64,000 bases of DNA, taken from positions 62,001 to 126,000 of the forward strand of contig JAHLLM010000007.1 in assembly GCA_020444175.1 (NCBI GenBank), written 5' to 3'. The position numbers were made by a program, and so were the translations under genes. The notes below the pieces were generated by a model. The model saw nothing but the letters and a program-made list of their open reading frames with translations. It had not been told where the DNA came from and ran no database searches. Shown piece after piece: positions 1-9,387 of this stretch; within the stretch, counting starts at the first letter, position 1; each line of letters starts with the position of its first letter. The DNA comes from Desulfobulbaceae bacterium (GTDB taxonomy: Bacteria; Desulfobacterota; Desulfobulbia; Desulfobulbales; SURF-16).

Positions 1-2
1 AC

Positions 3-1424
3 CTGATACCTCTTGAGTATATTTTTGAGTTGTCAAAATTGCAGGACAAGGTGCCCTCTTTTCCATATGAAGAGGTATCACTTCTTATTCAGGACGAATT
101 GGGACAGTCACCAGAAAAAGTATTCAAGCACTTTGACAAAGACCCAATTGCAGCAGCATCCATCGGGCAGGTGCATCGTGCCCGACTCAAAAACGACGAA
201 GAAGTCGTCGTTAAGGTGCAACGCCCAGGCATAGAAGAGATTATTGAAACAGACCTTGAAATCATGCTCCATCTTGCCTCTCTCATGGAGCGCCACATAG
301 AAGAATTTGAAGTACAGCGCCCCACCCGTATAGTCTCGGTTTTTGCCCGAAGCATTGAAAAGGAAATAAATTATAATTTAGAGGCGGCAAACATAGAAAG
401 ATTTGCCCGACAATTTCTTGAAAATCAGACGGTGTATGTCCCAAAGGTGTATCGTTCGTTCAGCACTAAGCGCGTCATTACCATGGAATTTGTCTCCGGC
501 ATTAAAGCCTCAAAAATCGACACCCTTCAAAAGGAAGGATACGACCTGCAGCTCATTGCAAGCCGTGGTGCCGTCCTTGTTATGAAGCAGATTTTCAACT
601 TTGGTTTCTTCCATGCCGATCCCCATCCGGGCAACGTTTTTGTGCTTCCCAACAACATCATATGTTTCCTTGATTTCGGCATGATGGGTCGCATTTCCAG
701 AAAAGAACGCAACGATTTTGCTGATCTTGTCATGCATGTCGTACGCCGCGACGAAAGAAAGGTGACCGATGCAATATTAAATATTACAACGCACCACGGC
801 TATATTGAAAGGGGAGCTCTTGAAAACGATTTTGCCGACATTATTGAACGTTACGTCGGACTTCCTTTAAAGGAACTTGAAATCGGCCCCCTCATGCATA
901 ACCTTCTGGAGATTGTTTCCCGCTACAGGTTAAGCCTGAAGCCGAATTTCTATCTTCTTGTAAAAGCGGCAAGCACCATGGAAGGCCTGGGCAGAATGCT
1001 TGATCCGGAATTTGAAATGACCCAGCATGCGGAACCGTTTATTACAAAAATTCAAAAAGATAAACTCAATCCCAAAAAACTGGTGGGTGATCTTGTTGAA
1101 TCCGGAACGGAACTGATGCAGCTTTTTAAAGAAATACCGTCAGGAATCCGCGACGTGCTTAGCCTTACCCGCCAGGGAAAAATCAAAATTGAATTTGAAC
1201 ACCGTGGCCTTGATCCCTTGTATGGCCACCTGGAACAGATTACCAACCGGATAGCCTTTGCCATAGTCCTTGCAGCACAGATAGTCGGCTCTTCTCTTAT
1301 TGTTCTTGCAGATATTCCGCCGAAATGGCACGGTATCCCTATTATCGGCCTTGCCGGTTTTCTCTTGGCTGGTATTATGGGCTTCTGGCTGCTTATCTCC
1401 ATGCTTCGCCATGGTAAAATGTAA
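3..1424 (+). CDS. ubiB: ABC1/UbiB-family atypical kinase, 5'-truncated by the window edge
   Basis: Frame is open to the window edge (..LIPLEYIFELSKLQDKVPSF..); motifs AAASIGQVHRARL, VKVQRPG, FHADPHPGN, FLDFGMMGR; C-terminal TM pair. The ORF-track start at 30 is an internal TTG. Confidence 0.93.
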   Translation: MIPLEYIFELSKLQDKVPSFPYEEVSLLIQDELGQSPEKVFKHFDKDPIAAASIGQVHRARLKNDEEVVVKVQRPGIEEIIETDLEIMLHLASLMERHIEEFEVQRPTRIVSVFARSIEKEINYNLEAANIERFARQFLENQTVYVPKVYRSFSTKRVITMEFVSGIKASKIDTLQKEGYDLQLIASRGAVLVMKQIFNFGFFHADPHPGNVFVLPNNIICFLDFGMMGRISRKERNDFADLVMHVVRRDERKVTDAILNITTHHGYIERGALENDFADIIERYVGLPLKELEIGPLMHNLLEIVSRYRLSLKPNFYLLVKAASTMEGLGRMLDPEFEMTQHAEPFITKIQKDKLNPKKLVGDLVESGTELMQLFKEIPSGIRDVLSLTRQGKIKIEFEHRGLDPLYGHLEQITNRIAFAIVLAAQIVGSSLIVLADIPPKWHGIPIIGLAGFLLAGIMGFWLLISMLRHGKM

Positions 1425-1441
1425 AAACAAAAGGAGAAAAA

Positions 1442-2941
1442 ATGATCTTTCTCAGCAATAAAAATCCGAGTCAATTTACAGGCGACATTCTTATATATTT
1501 TGTGCGCGAGCCGACAAAAAGAGGAGCGCCTGTCTGCAGTGATGTTCTCATACAGGAAAGAATTAATCATGCCTATCAGGTTGGCGACTGCCGCGGCAAA
1601 AACGAAGAAACTCTGCTTATCTATCCGGAACGGGTCTTTGACGGTGTTAAAGCAAAACGTCTTTTAATAGTCGGACTTGGTAAAGATGAGTTGAATCGTG
1701 AAATGTTTCGGCGGGCAGGTGGTGTCGTTGCCCAGAAAGCACTGGCCGTTAAAGCAGAGAAGCTTTTTATTGTTGTTCCCGAGGAACTGAACTTCTCAGC
1801 AGAAGAGATGACCGAATGTCTGTGCGAAGGTCTCATACTCGGCAGTTACCAGTTCAAAAAATATCAAACCAAAACGAATGAAGATGAAAAAAAGGCTGAA
1901 ATTAAAAAGATAAGCCTTTATCTGAGCCAAACATCATCTGCCACGGCCCGAAAAGCCCTGAAACGTGGAATTGCCGCCGGCAATGCAGGGAATGCTGCAA
2001 GGGATATGGCCAATGAACCCGGCAATGTCTGGACACCTCAAGCATTTGCGGATTATGCAAAAAAAATAACTACAGGCAGCGGTCTGCGCTGCAAGATAAT
2101 TGAAAAAGCCGAGATGAAACGCATGAAAATGGGTGGAATACTTGGTGTAAACCAGGGATCGGCCCAAGCCCCCAAACTTGTTCAACTCGAATATAGAACC
2201 GGCAAGAAAGTGCCTACCCTGCTTCTTGTCGGCAAAGGCCTGACTTTTGATTCAGGAGGACTTTCTCTTAAACCTTCGGCCGGCATGGAAGACATGAAAT
2301 ACGACATGTGCGGCGGGGCGGCTGTCATTACCGCCATGGAGGTTATTGCTTCTGAAAAGCCTAAAAATGTCGACGTGGTTGCCCTTGTCCCGGCAACGGA
2401 AAATCTGCCTGCATCTTCGGCCATAAAGCCCGGCGATATTATCAATCAATACGGCGGCAAATCAGTGGAAGTCATTAATACAGATGCCGAGGGCAGGCTC
2501 ATTCTGGCAGACGCCCTTGCCTACGGCGTAAAAAAATTCAATCCCGATGCAATTGTTGACCTTGCAACCTTGACAGGAGCAGTGATTGTTGGCCTGGGAA
2601 ATCATATGACAGGCCTGCTTTCAAACAACGACGAACTGGCCGAAAAAGTCATAGACTCTGGAAAAAAGGCCGGAGAACCCATGTGGAGACTTCCGCTCAA
2701 CGATGACTACCGAAAACAGATAAAATCCGAAGTTGCTGATATAAAAAATATTGGCGGCAAAGGGGCGGGAACCATTACTGCGGCAGCTTTTCTTGAGGAG
2801 TTTGTAGGGGAAACCCCTTGGGTTCACCTTGATATAGCGGGGACAGCATGGAACTACACGGAAAAACCTTATATACCTAAAAAGGGCCCTGTCGGCATTG
2901 GGGTTCGTTCGCTTATAGAGCTGGTTCGCGACTGGAAATAA
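1442..2941 (+). CDS. pepA: leucyl aminopeptidase (M17)
   Basis: NTDAEGRLILADAL signature, VGKGLTFDSGGLSLKP, MKYDMCGGAAV. Confidence 0.95.
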   Translation: MIFLSNKNPSQFTGDILIYFVREPTKRGAPVCSDVLIQERINHAYQVGDCRGKNEETLLIYPERVFDGVKAKRLLIVGLGKDELNREMFRRAGGVVAQKALAVKAEKLFIVVPEELNFSAEEMTECLCEGLILGSYQFKKYQTKTNEDEKKAEIKKISLYLSQTSSATARKALKRGIAAGNAGNAARDMANEPGNVWTPQAFADYAKKITTGSGLRCKIIEKAEMKRMKMGGILGVNQGSAQAPKLVQLEYRTGKKVPTLLLVGKGLTFDSGGLSLKPSAGMEDMKYDMCGGAAVITAMEVIASEKPKNVDVVALVPATENLPASSAIKPGDIINQYGGKSVEVINTDAEGRLILADALAYGVKKFNPDAIVDLATLTGAVIVGLGNHMTGLLSNNDELAEKVIDSGKKAGEPMWRLPLNDDYRKQIKSEVADIKNIGGKGAGTITAAAFLEEFVGETPWVHLDIAGTAWNYTEKPYIPKKGPVGIGVRSLIELVRDWK

Positions 2942-2974
2942 CATCTTAAATAAGAAACCGAAGAGGCTGCAAAC

Positions 2975-3448
2975 ATGAAAAGATGGAGGAACGGACTTTT
3001 TTCCTTTTTTTTAACCTGCTTTTTTTCTCTGCTTATCACTTTGAACTGTACTGCCATTGCAAGTGAGCAGAATGCAGACAGTCGCTTTGTTGACCAAGGG
3101 AACGAAATCATATTGGATACCCAGACCGACCTCATGTGGGCATTAAGGGATAATGGGAAGGATATCGCCTGGGAAGAGGCAAAATCATATTGTGAACAAT
3201 ATAACGCAGGAGGCTATTCTGATTGGCGGCTGCCTACGTTGGAAGAACTCAGTACCATTTTTGACCCAACATCCGAAAAAAAATTTAAAACCTACGGGCC
3301 GATTACCCTGACTGCCTGCTGTCCCTGGACATCGAACACCAGGAGAGACAGGGCGAAAACTCTTTTTTTCATAATGGGCGAACCAAACACCCTGAAAATG
3401 ACGAGTTCTGATTACATGCGGGCTCTACCGGTCAGAAATGCCAGATAA
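2975..3448 (+). CDS. secreted DUF1566 (Lcl C-terminal)-like protein
   Basis: Signal peptide; DTQTDLMWALRDNGKDIAWEEAKSYCEQYNAGGYSDWRLPTLEEL pattern. Confidence 0.75.
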   Translation: MKRWRNGLFSFFLTCFFSLLITLNCTAIASEQNADSRFVDQGNEIILDTQTDLMWALRDNGKDIAWEEAKSYCEQYNAGGYSDWRLPTLEELSTIFDPTSEKKFKTYGPITLTACCPWTSNTRRDRAKTLFFIMGEPNTLKMTSSDYMRALPVRNAR

Positions 3449-3692
3449 AGAGTTTTGGCTGCTTCTGATATCCTTATATCCTTGATCAAGGACCATTTTT
3501 ACAGCTTCTTCTTTGAATTCTTTACAGAATTATCTTCTTTTCCCTTTCATCTGAACACCTCTTCCAGGAGAGGAATTTCAATCTTGAAAAAAGTATCCAT
3601 TATTTCCTTACCACCTCAACATTACCGGATAGTGCGACAAACTCAATACAACGGATAGTGTTATTTCTTGACACGCGCAGGACTTCTGAGGG

Positions 3693-3989
3693 TTATGCCT
3701 GGATTTCTCCTATTGGCAATATTTGTCTGCCATGCCGAATTGTAAGAACAGAAATTTTATTTTTTTCTACTCTGTAAATGATACGGTAATTATCATAGAT
3801 CAGCTCGCGAAGTTCTTCTCGTCTCGTTTCTGGTATCATCCTGCCGCTTAAAGGAGATGATTTTAGTAACTCTACCCTACCAAATAATATTTCTACCCAT
3901 TTTCGAGCTGCTGAAGGATTATCCTGGGCAATGTATTCCGCGATTTCTGTTGTTCTTTCAATGGCAAGTGGGGACCAAATGATTTTCAT
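3693..3989 (-). CDS. ParE/RelE-family toxin
   Basis: 98 aa; IIWSPLAIERTTEIAEYIAQDNPSAARKWVE...LIYDNYRIIYRVE...IRHGRQ; overlaps the antitoxin ORF by 4 nt. Confidence 0.9.
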   Translation of the reverse strand: MKIIWSPLAIERTTEIAEYIAQDNPSAARKWVEILFGRVELLKSSPLSGRMIPETRREELRELIYDNYRIIYRVEKNKISVLTIRHGRQILPIGEIQA

Positions 3990-4267
3990 GCTTTAATTCG
4001 CCCCAGAATTGCTTCCTTAGCCTCATTGTGACCAACACCTGCATCTGAATCGATTTGCGCAATAGATGTTTGAATGTCTTGCAAAAGTTCTATTTTTTCC
4101 TGCATAGCTTCATATTCAGAAACATCAAGTAACACTGCGACACCTTTACCGTGTTGGGTGATAACAAGGGGTCTTTTGGTTTCATGTACTTGCTTAAGGA
4201 AAGAAGCTATTCCAGTGCGAAATTCTGACATTGGACGGATGTCTTGATCTAGTTTGAGCCTTTGCAC
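3986..4267 (-). CDS. Phd/YefM-family antitoxin
   Basis: RPLVITQHGKGVAVLLDVSEYEAM motif; directly upstream of the ParE-like toxin. Confidence 0.9.
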   Translation of the reverse strand: MQRLKLDQDIRPMSEFRTGIASFLKQVHETKRPLVITQHGKGVAVLLDVSEYEAMQEKIELLQDIQTSIAQIDSDAGVGHNEAKEAILGRIKA

Positions 4268-4586
4268 AATGCACCTCTGTTATATTTTTTGTACATTATA
4301 CCGTACATTATATCGGCTTAGCAACATTATTTCAGCCTAAAGGAATGGTGGCGACCAGGGGTTTTATATGTTTCCACCGAAGCGTTGGACCAGTGGGCCG
4401 GTGTCCAGGGTTTTGCCCGAATAACAGCCTAATGCCAGTAGCCGTATACTTTGCTTTGCTCTTTGCGGCGTGACTGGCCCTGCCTCATTTAAAATGTGAG
4501 GCTGATACATTTAACGGCCTGTCTTGCGAAATGCGGGGGCGGGCCTTTTCCTTTTTTATTCCAACAACTTTGGAAGGTTATAGACC

Positions 4587-4841
4587 ATGCAGGACAATGC
4601 ACATGAATTGCGACAAGCACGAATAAAAGCAATAAGCCATGCCATTGAAGTTGCAGAAGGCAGACCTGTGTCTCCCGGTGAAGTTTTGGAACATGCCCGA
4701 ATTTCTAGTGAAGATAGCGACGGTGGTGCATTCGCCTCGACTTTATTATGGCGCGGCAAACCTGTTCTAATTATCGGGCCGGTAAAATCAAAGATGTTTG
4801 AAGGCGCCCCGAAGATTATGCAAGACCTTACCTCGCTTTGA
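4587..4841 (+). CDS. hypothetical protein
   Basis: 84 aa ORF with upstream purine-rich ggaagg; no recognised family; an ORF also lies on the opposite strand. Confidence 0.35.
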   Translation: MQDNAHELRQARIKAISHAIEVAEGRPVSPGEVLEHARISSEDSDGGAFASTLLWRGKPVLIIGPVKSKMFEGAPKIMQDLTSL

Positions 4842-4974
4842 TGCGGTGTTTTGCTGAGGGCACGGGGGGGCACACCTGCGATCTCCACAACCTCTTCAAG
4901 CCGGAAACCACCTGTGCTTTCATTCAGATAATAAATCCTGTTTTTCATGACATAAGCCATTGAAAGGTGTCAGC

Positions 4975-5415
4975 ATGAATAAGAAACCAAAATTTTGTGA
5001 GTGCTGCGGAATAAAACTTTCTCGCAAGCGATACGGAAACCGACTGGAAAGCACCACAGCTTTCAAAAAGAGGCGCTTCTGTACTATTTCATGTGCCAAC
5101 ACAAGAAAGCAGAAGACCAAAGAGGCAAAACAAGAGCAGGCAAAAAAAATTCATTCCGTACCCAATTCAATCGAAGCGGAAAACCTCGCCCCATTGACCT
5201 ATATGCTAAAGGTGATGAATGACCCGAATGAACCGGATGATCGGCGGGACCGCATGGCAATTGCAGCGGCAAAGTATGTTCATTGCCGGGCTAAAGGAAC
5301 CAGAGGCAAAAAAGATGATCTGCAGGAAGCGGCAAAAAAAGCCTCTACAGGTAGGTTTTCAGCCGGGAAACCTCCAAAGGTGGTTGATATCAAGGGCCGA
5401 TTTAGCGAGTCATAG
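4975..5415 (+). CDS. Zn-ribbon protein with phage terminase-small-subunit-like C-terminal half
   Basis: N-terminal CECCGIKL...FCTISCANTRKQ; then PLTYMLKVMNDPNEPDDRRDRMAIAAAKYVHCRA, resembling terminase small subunit proteins; start at internal ATG 4975. Confidence 0.5.
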   Translation: MNKKPKFCECCGIKLSRKRYGNRLESTTAFKKRRFCTISCANTRKQKTKEAKQEQAKKIHSVPNSIEAENLAPLTYMLKVMNDPNEPDDRRDRMAIAAAKYVHCRAKGTRGKKDDLQEAAKKASTGRFSAGKPPKVVDIKGRFSES

Positions 5416-5440
5416 CTGATAAAATGGGATATTTTTTTCA

Positions 5441-5470
5441 TAAGCCTGGGCAATTGTCTGGGCTTTTTTT
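5441..5470 (+). terminator. probable Rho-independent terminator
   Basis: AAGCCtGGGCAATTGTCtGGGCTTTTTTT hairpin plus T-run after the 5415 stop. Confidence 0.5.
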
Positions 5471-5552
5471 ATGTTGTGGAGTTTATCAATAAACTTGTTT
5501 AGAATATCAAAAAAAGTTGCGCCAAGGTCAACTTTTGGCTTATAGTGAAAAT

Positions 5553-5858
5553 ATGAATTTTGATCCGCCCAAAGAAATCGATAAAGAAAAAGCACAAGCC
5601 ATCATACGTGAAATTGTGGCAGGCGGGGAATTGATTATCAGCAAGCATGCAAAAGAAAGGATGCTTGAACGGCATTATTCGACTCAGGATGTTGAACACA
5701 TTTTACTCCGGGGAGAGATTACAAAAAAAGAATTCAAGGAAAAAACACAGAGCTGGGCCTATACACTAAAAGGTGACGATCTTGAAGGCGATGAAGGCGG
5801 GGTTGTTACTGTAATTATCAGTCGGCAAGCTTGTGTGATAATAACAGTATTAAGTTGA
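5553..5858 (+). CDS. DUF4258-like putative toxin
   Basis: ISKHAKERMLERHYSTQDVEHILLRGEI..; directly upstream of an MqsA-like protein; start refined to ATG 5553. Confidence 0.7.
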   Translation: MNFDPPKEIDKEKAQAIIREIVAGGELIISKHAKERMLERHYSTQDVEHILLRGEITKKEFKEKTQSWAYTLKGDDLEGDEGGVVTVIISRQACVIITVLS

Positions 5859-5871
5859 GGGGGTATACGCT

Positions 5872-6399
5872 ATGAACAAATGTTATTCATGCGGTGGAGA
5901 AATAAAAATAATTAAAGACAAGCCGTACAGCTACACAGAATGTGGGCTTGATGTTGTTTTGCATGGTATTACTCAATATGATTGCCCAACATGTGGTGAA
6001 GAATACGCATCTATTCCGAACATGCAAAAGCTTCACAGGCTAATAGGTGCGCATATCTGCCAGAAACGAAAAGCTTTATTGAAGTCAGAAGAGATTAAAT
6101 TTCTCAGAAAAGATTTGCACTTAAAGGCCAAAGAATTGGCTGCACTTCTAGGGGTTACCCCTTCTACTATTTCAAGATGGGAGAACGGGAAAAAAGATAT
6201 TGGTGAGGCACATGACCGGCTTTTAAGATCCGTCTACATGATGTATGCCTCAGAGCAAGCAAATCATATGATTTGTGGAGGGGTTCTTAATATGTTCAAA
6301 GAATTGCCTGCGAAGCGGAAAAAAATTGAACAATCAAAGGAGCTTGTACTTAATCCTCAAGAGTGGCTGAATTGCATGCCTGATTGCTGCCCGGCTTGA
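5872..6399 (+). CDS. MqsA/YgiT-type antitoxin (zinc finger + HTH)
   Basis: N-terminal CYSCGG..CPTCGEEY zinc-binding domain; LHLKAKELAALLGVTPSTISRWENGKK HTH. Confidence 0.85.
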   Translation: MNKCYSCGGEIKIIKDKPYSYTECGLDVVLHGITQYDCPTCGEEYASIPNMQKLHRLIGAHICQKRKALLKSEEIKFLRKDLHLKAKELAALLGVTPSTISRWENGKKDIGEAHDRLLRSVYMMYASEQANHMICGGVLNMFKELPAKRKKIEQSKELVLNPQEWLNCMPDCCPA

Positions 6400-6432
6400 T
6401 TTGCTGAATATTGATGAAATATTGTTACGACC

Positions 6433-6894
6433 ATGGAAAAAGTGAGGGTTCGGTGCGCAGTCGAGGGGGATTTCTCTGCCATTAAAGGCATTGCTGAGAA
6501 ACACAATTTAACACCACACAGGTATTTCACGGTATACACCCCGGATAGTCCAAAATCTCTTTTTGAAAAAGAAAATCAAGTAATATTTATAGCAACCAGA
6601 GCATCTATTGTCATCGGCTTCCTAAATTTACATTCTGAGAAGGCATTTAAAGCAAACTGCCACACTGTCGAATTTGAAATTGTCGTTGACCCAGACCATA
6701 GGATGAATGGTGCAGGAAGTGAGTTGTTAAATGAGGCAATACAACACATCACCAGTAGTACCATGGCAGATACTTTTGTCGCGAAAATCAAAAATGGGAA
6801 TATTGGCTCTGAAAGATTGTGTGAAAAATTCGGGTTTGCAAAAAGTAGCAAAGACAGCCTTGGCGCTTATTGGGAATTGAAAATCAAGCGTTAA
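6433..6894 (+). CDS. GNAT-family N-acetyltransferase
   Basis: VDPDHRMNGAGSELLNEAIQHI acetyl-CoA-binding region; RLCEKFGF motif. Confidence 0.8.
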   Translation: MEKVRVRCAVEGDFSAIKGIAEKHNLTPHRYFTVYTPDSPKSLFEKENQVIFIATRASIVIGFLNLHSEKAFKANCHTVEFEIVVDPDHRMNGAGSELLNEAIQHITSSTMADTFVAKIKNGNIGSERLCEKFGFAKSSKDSLGAYWELKIKR

Positions 6895-6951
6895 AATTCT
6901 CATTGGGATGCACTACGCTACGGCGATGCAGCTTCCGCCAACAGTCACAAG

Positions 6952-6985
6952 CGGTACCTTCTCTCGGGCAGGTACCGTTTTTTTT
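6952..6985 (+). terminator. Rho-independent terminator after the GNAT gene
   Basis: GCGGTACC..GGTACCGTTTTTTTT. Confidence 0.75.
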
Positions 6986-7064
6986 GTTCAGTGAAAGGTA
7001 GTCATTTTTTTTATGTCGTGAACGTATAAATGGGGAGAGGATGGGGAGAGATTCACAACCGTAC

Positions 7065-7105
7065 AAATCAAGGGCTTCAGTATAAAACCGAAAGCCCTTG
7101 ATTTT
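7065..7105 (-). terminator. hairpin downstream of tRNA-Leu (possibly bidirectional)
   Basis: AAATCAAGGGCTT / AAGCCCTTGATTTT inverted repeat immediately 3' of the tRNA. Confidence 0.6.
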
Positions 7106-7108
7106 ACG

Positions 7109-7196
7109 TGGTGCCCGGAGCGAGAATCGAACTCGCACAGAGATTAACTCCGAGGGATTTTAAGTCCCTTGCGTCTACCAGTTCCGCCATCCGGGC
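7109..7196 (-). tRNA. tRNA-Leu (anticodon TAA), CCA encoded
   Basis: Minus strand GCCCGGATGGCGGAACTGGTAGACGCAAGGGACTTAAAATCCCTCGG...GTGCGAGTTCGATTCTCGCTCCGGGCACCA; acceptor, D, anticodon (GGGA CTTAAAA TCCC), variable and T arms visible. Confidence 0.96.
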
Positions 7197-7287
7197 AAAT
7201 CAGAATTTCGTGTCTATTTAGCATATTGGAGCAGCATTGGCAAGCTGCAAATATTCAGAAAAATGACTCATTTGGCAGAGATGGACT

Positions 7288-8418
7288 CTAAAATTTACCA
7301 AGGGCGGACCAAAGCACACCTGCGGCAATGGCCGAACCGATTACCCCAGAGACATTGGGGGCCATGGCGTGCATCAGCAAAAAGTTCGTAGGATCTTCCT
7401 TCTGCCCCACGGCCTGGACAACCCTGGCTGAATCAGGCACAGCGGAGACGCCGGCGGCACCAAGCAGAGGATTGATTTTCTCTTTGAGGAAAAGATTCAT
7501 CAACTTGGCAAACAGAACGCCGCCTGTAGTGGCCACCACAAATGACAGGGCGCCAAGCACAAAAATCAGAATTGACTGCGGAGTAAGAAAGGTCTGGGCC
7601 TGGGTTGATGCTCCAACGGTAAAACCGAGCAAAATGGTAACAATATCAATGAGCGCATTGCGGGCCGAATTGGCCAACCTGTCCGTTACAGTGCTTTCTT
7701 TCAGCAGGTTGCCGAAAAAAAGCATGCCAAGCAGGGTAATGGAACCGGGTGCAATAAGGGCGCAGATCAGAAAGGCAACGATTGGAAAAATAATGCGCTC
7801 CCTGCGGCTGACTTTCCGAGGGGCTTTCATGCGGATAAGTCGCTCTTTTTTCGTGGTAAAAAGGTACATAATGGGCGGCTGGATGACAGGAACCAGGGCC
7901 ATATATGAATATGCGGCAATGGCAATGGGTCCCAGGAGCTCAGGCGCTATCATGGAAGAAAGAAAGATTGCCGTGGGTCCGTCTGCTCCGCCTATAATAC
8001 CGATCGCTCCTGCCTGCTGGGTGGTGAACCCCAGGCAAAGGGATCCGAGAAATGTCAGAAAAACACCTATCTGAGCGGCGGCACCAAGCAGAATCAGTTT
8101 TGGATTGGAAAGCAGGGTTGAAAAATCTGTCATTGCCCCGATACCAAGAAAAATAAGAGGGGGATAAATACCTTTCGTCACTCCGAAATAGAGATATCGC
8201 AGAACACTTCCCTCTGAATATATATCAAGGGGCATTCCGGCTATGGGAGGTATATTGCCGACAATAACACCAAATCCGATGGGAACGAGAAGCAGGGGCT
8301 CATAGTCCTTGACCACGGCGAGATAAATGAAAACAACGCCGACAAGGATCATTATCAGGTTTCCCCATTCAATATGAGCAAAGCCGGAGTTATTGTAAAA
8401 AGTTGCAAAATTCACCAA
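7288..8418 (-). CDS. Na+-pumping decarboxylase beta subunit (OadB/MmdB family)
   Basis: Hydrophobic; GAIGIIGGADGPTAIFLSS, GAAGVSAVPDSARVVQ motifs. Confidence 0.93.
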   Translation of the reverse strand: MVNFATFYNNSGFAHIEWGNLIMILVGVVFIYLAVVKDYEPLLLVPIGFGVIVGNIPPIAGMPLDIYSEGSVLRYLYFGVTKGIYPPLIFLGIGAMTDFSTLLSNPKLILLGAAAQIGVFLTFLGSLCLGFTTQQAGAIGIIGGADGPTAIFLSSMIAPELLGPIAIAAYSYMALVPVIQPPIMYLFTTKKERLIRMKAPRKVSRRERIIFPIVAFLICALIAPGSITLLGMLFFGNLLKESTVTDRLANSARNALIDIVTILLGFTVGASTQAQTFLTPQSILIFVLGALSFVVATTGGVLFAKLMNLFLKEKINPLLGAAGVSAVPDSARVVQAVGQKEDPTNFLLMHAMAPNVSGVIGSAIAAGVLWSALGKF

Positions 8419-8427
8419 AGCTGTTCC

Positions 8428-8880
8428 TTAAGAGATGACGACCAGACTTTGATCGTGGTTCACTGCATCACCAACGGATACGAGGATTTTTTTCACTGTT
8501 CCGGCCCTGTCTGTGGTGATTATGTTTTCAAGCTTCATGGCTTCAAGGACAAGGATTTTCTGTCCGACTAGAACATGGTCCCCTTCTGCCACGGCAATTT
8601 CGAGAATATGCCCAGGTAAAGGTGAACAGATTGCCCCATCTCCGGCTGCTTGAACAGCAGAGGTTGGAGGTGTTACCGGCTGCACTGGTTCAGGCTTTTC
8701 TTTAGGGGCAAGAGGTGCAGATGTTTCAGCACAACACTGAGGCGCCGCAAGGTTGGTGATTTTATTGATAGAGACGATATGCTCGACGCCATTGACGTCA
8801 ACAGTCACATCCTCCTCGGTGACCTCTTTTATTATCACTTCATAATCATTGCCGTTAATCGACAAATTGTACATTCGCAT
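8428..8880 (-). CDS. biotin carboxyl carrier protein (MmdC-like)
   Basis: Pro/Ala linker then VLEAMKLEN biotinylation motif. Confidence 0.92.
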   Translation of the reverse strand: MRMYNLSINGNDYEVIIKEVTEEDVTVDVNGVEHIVSINKITNLAAPQCCAETSAPLAPKEKPEPVQPVTPPTSAVQAAGDGAICSPLPGHILEIAVAEGDHVLVGQKILVLEAMKLENIITTDRAGTVKKILVSVGDAVNHDQSLVVIS

Positions 8881-8981
8881 AATAAAATTTTCTTTATCTT
8901 TATTTTTGAAACTATTCTAAGGATGCGTCGGGAAAGGGTCGGAGTCTGACCTGATTCATTCTTTCCCGGCCAGCATGCCCC

Positions 8982-9383
8982 TTATCTGCGTGGGAAAAAG
9001 CGGCGGCTCACATGGGTACGCTGGGACATGCCCTGCACACGTCCGGAAATCTGCCAGGGTGAATCAACATCACCATGGCTTTTCCAGGTAATTTTTTGAT
9101 TTTCTTCCGGGAAATTCTGATCAAGATAATAAGCTGTGGCAATAGCAAGAAGCAACTCCTTTTCAAGAACCTGAGCATCAAGACTTTCCTCCTCTTTCAC
9201 ACTGGGTGCGGAGACAGGTTTCTTCTCCATAAAGGCAATCAGCTTAGGCAAAAACATGACATAGAGACTTATAATGACAAGCCCGCAAAAGACCAGTCCC
9301 ATGCCGAAGAGACTAAAAGTAACGGCATTAAAATCCCCGACAAACAGGTTGGAAAAACCGCAATGATTAAATGAGAATTCCAT
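8982..9383 (-). CDS. OadG/MmdD-family small membrane subunit
   Basis: Single N-terminal TM, SPWQISGR C-terminal motif; position between BCCP and carboxyltransferase. Confidence 0.75.
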   Translation of the reverse strand: MEFSFNHCGFSNLFVGDFNAVTFSLFGMGLVFCGLVIISLYVMFLPKLIAFMEKKPVSAPSVKEEESLDAQVLEKELLLAIATAYYLDQNFPEENQKITWKSHGDVDSPWQISGRVQGMSQRTHVSRRFFPRR

Positions 9384-9387
9384 ATTT

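Noticed and set aside
6884-7138. 84-aa minus-strand ORF near the tRNA
   Set aside because: Overlaps the tRNA-Leu gene and a terminator; not credible as coding.
7328-8074. 248-aa plus-strand ORF
   Set aside because: Lies fully antisense to the well-supported oadB-like gene; no domain signature; shadow ORF.
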